DNA from: Combretum micranthum
Lineage: Eukaryota; Streptophyta; Magnoliopsida; Myrtales; Combretaceae
DNA length: 64,000 nucleotides
NCBI GenBank assembly: GCA_024138025.1
Contig: JAMXBD010004241.1
Coordinates: forward strand, 1-64,000
Direction: 5' to 3'
A program made the translations under genes and the position numbers. Each line of letters begins with the position of its first letter. Position 1 is the stretch's first letter. The notes beneath the pieces were generated by a model. That model searched no databases and had not been told where the DNA came from. It saw only the letters and a program-made list of their open reading frames with translations. This document shows, piece after piece, positions 58,643-64,000 of this stretch.

Positions 58643-61230
58643 TGTCACGCTTCAAAAGGGGGCCTGTAGGATTAATCTAAATCTATCATACCATGTGTGC
58701 ACTCGTAATACGAGAGCCATCTTGTAAATCAGAGTGTACAAGACTCTTTTTTTTTTTTTATCAATATCTATTATATAAATGATATATTATATTACTGGAT
58801 TTCAACTATGGAATCCGATTGTCAACTCTCTACCAAGACCGTAGAGAATCGGTATCCCTTACCAAATAATGAAATTGAGTTCTAACTTACAAATATAAAG
58901 CCTCATTTGTTTACACAAATTATAAATTTTACATTCTAAGTTTAGTGTCACTTATATATCTAACTTCACTATAGTTTGATGGAGAAGCACTCTTCACACA
59001 TCCCTATCCCAGTCCCAATTAGCGTTATACCTACATAGAAACTATTGGGGAGTGAGCAAAACCACAGGCTCAGTGAGTTCATCCCTCACTATTACTAGCC
59101 ACGCAAGTTATCAAACATTAATTATACATTCATGCAAATCTATCTATATACAATATGAATGCATACATGATAGATGCAAGCAACACATCTATGGGAGTCT
59201 GGATTCATAAACAATGTAGATTTACCTATCTACATTTTAGTTGTCTCCCATACTTATCTGCATGGGACACCTCGCCTTACTCGCACGAGGCTATTTGGTG
59301 GTAGTGTCCATCCAGACTTACCCAATGCTTAAACGCCATTGGTAACAACAAATATTCCCCAACGTGTTCATGTGTTCTACACTGGTTAATATTTAATATA
59401 TATATATATATACACACATATGTAACGCTAATTAATGGAAAATTTCACTAACCGCCACCAATTTATGGTTAATCAGGTAAGCATACCCTAACTCAGGTAA
59501 CATCTACTGCCAATACAATCCATCACCCAATCTGGTGGATAGACCCCAACTTAGGTAACATCTATCACCACGTGACCGTGGACCCCGACTCAAGCAACAT
59601 TCACTGTCATGACAATACTAAAAAATGTCTCATGTTTATCTCATAAACTCTTTTAGTAAAAATTCGTCCTTTTCAAAGGATATAAAGCAACCTAGAATAT
59701 TCCAACTCAGATTTCTTTAAAAATACATTTCAAAATACTTCTGATTTCAAATTCGGGACATTTCCTACAAGGGATCAAGCACATGCGATGAGTATATCCA
59801 ATTAGTTTAGTCGAATTATTATCTTTATCCATTTATTCAGGTGATCATGCAGATGATAGCACTCACATCAATCAGTCATTCCACATACAAGCAATACAAT
59901 CAATATAACAACAAGCAATAGCAATCACAAGCAAATAGTAGATCATTAGAATTCCCTCACCTGTGGTCCTCGCTAAATTGTTATATAAGATACTAGAAAT
60001 TTGAGAATTGATCTTTTTTCCTATGAAAATGAAATAACAGATATTTATTATTCAACTAATCTATTCTTTTATTAGTTCCGAAAATAAGATATTTGAAACA
60101 ACATATTCACCATATCAATTATGGTTTTAACTTAAACTGTTATTTACACTAATTCTAAATTAGACATATTTTAGAAATTACGTACTCCTTTATTTTTATG
60201 ATTTTACTTAGTATATTAATCTAAGCCGAGTTGATTGAAATTAATCGCCTAATTCAATTACTAAGTCGACTTTAATTAGCTTAATCATCTTAATATGATT
60301 TTACTTAGTAGAATAATTCATTTAAGATATATTAGCTTTATTTATATTATTTACACTTCATTGTCACTTATTAAGACAAAATACTTATTAACATACTATA
60401 AATAACACAATTAAACTTCTATGATTGTCTAAGTATCCTATCTTAATATTTAATTTAATTTCTATTACATGTATTGATCCTTTTATAGTAAAGAATATTT
60501 ACTACTTATTATTTATTTTCATTTTGCTTTTCTTGATCTTAGAATATTTTATATTATATTTTTATCGGATAATTACGAGTTCGTACTTAGTAAATTAGTA
60601 ATTTACTACGATTTGTATTTATCATTTTATGTCGTTCCTTAGCTTGATCGATTGTAGCAACAAATATCTATTTCTAATTATTTATTTTTATCTTGTTTCT
60701 CTTGATCTTATTGGATACTAAATATTTTTATTGAATAGTCATAGAATTTATTCTTAATAACCTGATATTTCATTATTACTGTTATTATCAATTTTAGATT
60801 ATTCTTTAATTTATAGTAACTAATATTTATTTTCTATCATTTAATCTTATCGTGTTCCTCTTATTCTACTTTATGTAATTATCTTGTTATTTTTGGAAAT
60901 CACATTGTTCATAATTTAACTCATTAAATTTTCCATTCTTGTATATCTATCCTAGATAATTGTTTAGAATATTCATAATTCTTTTTTTTTTTGTACATTA
61001 TATTAATATTACCAATTTTATTGTAAATGATATTTTTCAATAATTTTAGGAGTTGCTAAGTTACATTTATCACATTTTATCACTCCCTTTTTGAGTATTA
61101 TATTTATTTCTTATTTATATTATTCTTCTTCATTGCATATATATATATTATGTATATTTTTAAATATAATAATATAATATATATATTACTCATTTAGATG
61201 AACAAGCATAATTCGAGAAATTTTACATGT

Positions 61231-61510
61231 ATGCCGGTAACAAACGCCGCCGGCGTTGATTCCTAGATGCCGGTGTTTGTGTAAATTTTTATTCTAATCA
61301 AACGCTAGTGTACGTTGATTCAAAGGTTGCCAACGTTCACGAATGCTGACAGCGTTATGGTTTATGCCACCGGCTTTGAATTCCAGAGGCTGGCGTTTGT
61401 ATAAAAATTTCGTATTTAAAAAATTTATGTAGCCTTTGTTCCAAATTACACCGCTTCGCCACCGCAAGGCTATCATTGTAAGCCGCTAGCGTTGGGGTAT
61501 AAGCTGGCGG
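61231..61510. repeat. GC-rich degenerate repeat island in family B LTR
   Basis: Recurring variants of gccggcgttgattcc and gccggtgtttgtataaa; two better-preserved units start at about 61246 and 61366, 120 bp apart. It stands out sharply from the AT-rich surroundings. Confidence 0.7.
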
Positions 61511-62382
61511 CGTTGGTATTGTTCATCATCTTCCTCTGTTTCGAACTTACTTTTCTTAATTCATTTATATATTATACTTGTGTTTAAACTTCTTCTTTGT
61601 ATTTTTCTATACTTATATATATCACACGTGATATATCAATACCTACAACATCCTATAATCATCATACTCTATAATTTCCTAGCTTCCACATATCATAATA
61701 CATATATGAAATTTTAAGATTAGATTTACCTTGCTTGAGTTGTTATAGTGTTGGCAGATCCTTCTCCCAACTTGGCACAAATCCTAAGTTGATAAGCACA
61801 TGATTTAAACTAATGTTTTACATATAAGCTAATTTAACACGAATTTTCCTTACCTTATTGTTGGCCTACTTTTAAGCTTGTTAATGGTTGTTTTTATGAA
61901 GCTTGTTGTAGAGTTATATCTGAGTGTACTATGGTGATTCAATGGAACGAATTTGGAGTTGTTTGTATGTTGTTTGTATGTTCTTAAAGGTCTTGTTTGG
62001 GAACTTAATGAATGCATACATATAGGCAAGAAGGGAGTTGCTCATTTTTCAGCCAAGTTGTGGACTTCTTTTCCACAAATCCAACTTGTTCTTCATGATT
62101 TCTTAGTGCATTAACTAGGGAGCTTAGTTGGAAGACATGGATTGGCTTTTCAATGGTTACCTTGACTTTGTTATGCCTCTTTCTAGTAGATTTTCGACTG
62201 GTGATTTCCAAGAACATCATAACTGTATATCAACACCAAGTTGTACCGAAAATGTGCACATATTAATACAATATTGTTTATTTAATTAATTATCTTAGTT
62301 TTAGGATAATTTATTAAGTTAATTGGGTATAAATATATAATTTATTTTTAGAGTTTGATCATTTCTTTATGTACAGAGGAGT

Positions 62383-62830
62383 TTCTAAAATTTTAAGAAG
62401 AAAAAAGAACGTGAAAATGAAAAAGTAAAAAAAAATGTAAGGAAGTTAGATATATAGAAATATAAAAGTAAAGAGAAGATGATGAATTTATAATCAACAG
62501 CTATGTAAGGAGTGGGCAAAAATATGAACTTGTGTAAAAGATCAATTTTGCGAGTCTAAGTGACACGTATGTTAAAGATATGTATGTATGTGGTAAATTT
62601 TTCACTTTTGTTGGACTCTTGCACGTTATAAGGAAGTTAAAATGAGAAAAGAAAAGAGAACGTGAAATGAAATTAAAAAAAAAATGTAAGGGAGTTAGGA
62701 TGAATGGAAATACAAAAACAAAAAGAAGATAATAAATTTGTAACCAATAAATATGTAAGCAGTGGGCAAAAATATGAACTAATGTAAAAATTCAATTTTA
62801 TGGATCTAAATGACACGTATGATAAATACT
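62383..62830. repeat. 250-bp tandem duplication in family B LTR
   Basis: gtaaggaagttag...agtgggcaaaaatatgaac...tgacacgtatg appears twice, for example agtgggcaaa at 62511 and again at 62761, exactly 250 bp apart. By eye the copies are about 85% alike. Confidence 0.88.
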
Positions 62831-63471
62831 GATTTGATAATATTTTTGGGTAAAAATTTACATATTTACAATATTAAATATTCTGAATACAATAGTATAC
62901 ATAGAATCTTTAGTTTAATGCTTTTACTTTTTTGTTTTTATACCTGCTATCATAAATTATATTTTTTCTGTTTAAAAGTTTTGTTTAGTGGTATTTTGAT
63001 AAATTAATAATTATATTACCCTTAATTCGACTTTATTATAAATTTATAAGGTTTAAAATTACATAAGAATTCATTTCTATTTATAAATATATTCTAGAGT
63101 TTTTAATAGATATAAATTTATTTTATTTTATATTTGTTACTTGTTCTTTTTACTGATTATAAGTTACTATATTGGATCAAAATTTTAGTTTCTATAAACT
63201 CAAAAATTATTTAACTTAAAGGTATTAACATGTTTCAAATATTAAAACTTAGGTTCTTAAATATTAAACAGTTTTTCTTTACTCTTATTTTGAACATTAC
63301 GAATTTTTAAAGTCTTATTAACAAGGATTCTTTATTCTAATTTGTTTATACATAAAATTTAAATCACGAAAAATTTGGAGTGATTGATATTTTTATTATA
63401 GTTCTTTTGTGATTCTACATTTATTTATAATATTTATTATAATCGGATTATGTAAAATTAAGGGGATTACA

Positions 63472-64000
63472 TGGAAATTATGGGGGATTATGTATGCTTG
63501 TTGATGAGTTGAGAAATTTATTAAGAATATCGAAATCGGGTGATTAACTTATGTTTGTTTAAAGTATTATAGGATTGATTGTCTGTGAGATTGGTTGATC
63601 ACCTAAAAATTTGTATTAATAATTATTTGGATTGATAAATTTACATGGACATAATCACTTCACGATAGGGATGGAGCATTAGCATATGTTAATTACCTGT
63701 GATCCGTAAACGGCTAAAAGTTGGTTGATCATGATCCATAATGACATAAATGAGTTGGTTGATCATGATCCATAAACGACTAAATGAGTTGGTTGATCAT
63801 GATCCATAAACTACATAAGTTGGTTACCCCATGATCCATAAACGATACATTAATTCAATGATAGAACCATAGTATTCACTAATCTGCTAATCCCGAATGG
63901 AGAGCGTAAATCCATTCATATATGATTTTTGGTTAATTACATGTCTTGTTTGTTCATGTGGTTGATGCATTCCATATGGTTGGACAAATAACTTGATTGA
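63472..64000. mobile_element. Family A LTR (subtype A2, inverted), third part, runs off window
   Basis: Collinear with the reverse complement of about 26170-26680: aatatcgaaatcgggtgat, gggatggagcattagcat, the minisatellite, then aatctgctaatcccgaatgg. Its terminus (expected GGGGCGTGACA) lies beyond 64000. Confidence 0.88.
63690..63850. repeat. Minisatellite of about 36 bp, four to five copies
   Basis: Units of agttggttgatcatgatcc plus ataaacgactaaatg; inverted homologue of the arrays at 26360 and 53940, with more copies. Confidence 0.85.

Larger units (their letters stand above)
58643..63471. mobile_element. Family B solo LTR (4,829 bp), TSD tggaa
   Basis: Starts TGTCACGCTTCAAAAGG, ends TTAAGGGGATTACA, with tggaa at 58638-58642 and 63472-63476. 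The interrupted family A sequence rejoins across it (gcatgatgg / attatgggggattatg, the reverse of 26600-26700). It shares with A the terminal motifs and a ctattgggg..gagcaaaaccac..cttagtgag-like segment near 59040, but little else. It carries a GC-rich island (61231-61510) and a 250-bp tandem duplication (62430-62830). No gene. Confidence 0.92.

Noticed and set aside
61294..61476. 60-residue minus-strand frame
   Set aside because: Lies in the degenerate GC-rich repeat island of the family B LTR.

Overview
The window is nuclear DNA of a flowering plant: AT-rich, with one GT-AG spliced plant-type gene remnant in a sea of Ty1/copia, Ty3/gypsy and MITE sequence. The species cannot be named from the sequence. 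Almost everything is transposable-element DNA, most of it decayed and nested. Insertions were dated relative to each other by matching target-site duplications (TSDs) and by rejoining interrupted codons.

Layout. 1-2999 is the end of a very long LTR (family A) inserted in the gag of a Ty3/gypsy element (gag-protease-RT-RNase H-integrase remnants, 3000-8064). That gag also carries a 471-bp hAT-like MITE (3978-4448). At 8070-11567 a Copia element (Copia-2, TSD ctatt) lies in the tail of the gypsy element; its internal coding region appears inverted relative to its own outer termini. 11.6-14.6 kb is AT-rich DNA with a MITE, an (AAT)9 tract, a possible SINE and a tiny poly(A) insertion. From 14.5 to 45 kb there is a layered nest. 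A TNT1-like Copia (Copia-3: gag 14.7-15.4 kb, pol 35.1-38.4 kb) is split inside its zinc-knuckle codons by a solo LTR of family C (15376-35052). That LTR is split by a full-length Copia (Copia-1, 18597-34400, two 591-bp LTRs, TSD gattt). Copia-1 is split by two solo LTRs of family A (20130-25025, TSD ctgtc; 25728-29155, TSD agggt). A family D LTR (38431 to about 45069) follows Copia-3 and is itself split by another family A solo LTR (39017-43389, TSD gtaag).

The only host-type gene is an RBR (RING-in-between-RING) E3 ubiquitin ligase in two exons (45601-46325 and 47839-47911). It carries three one-base frameshifts, so it is either a young pseudogene or affected by sequence error. 48-52.7 kb holds two long-TIR MITEs and two diverged gag scraps. 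From 52758 to the window end a family A LTR in the opposite orientation is split by a same-family LTR (53346-56727) and by a family B solo LTR (58643-63471, TSD tggaa).

The main biological theme is a set of related LTR families (A-D), about 2-5 kb long, with termini of the type TGT(C/A)ACGCCC...GGGG..TTnACA. They occur here only as isolated LTRs with no visible internal region. Length and solo state recall the Ogre/Tat lineage of Ty3/gypsy, but no coding region is present to prove this. I found no complete, evidently functional gene, no rRNA or tRNA gene, no CRISPR and no organellar insertion.
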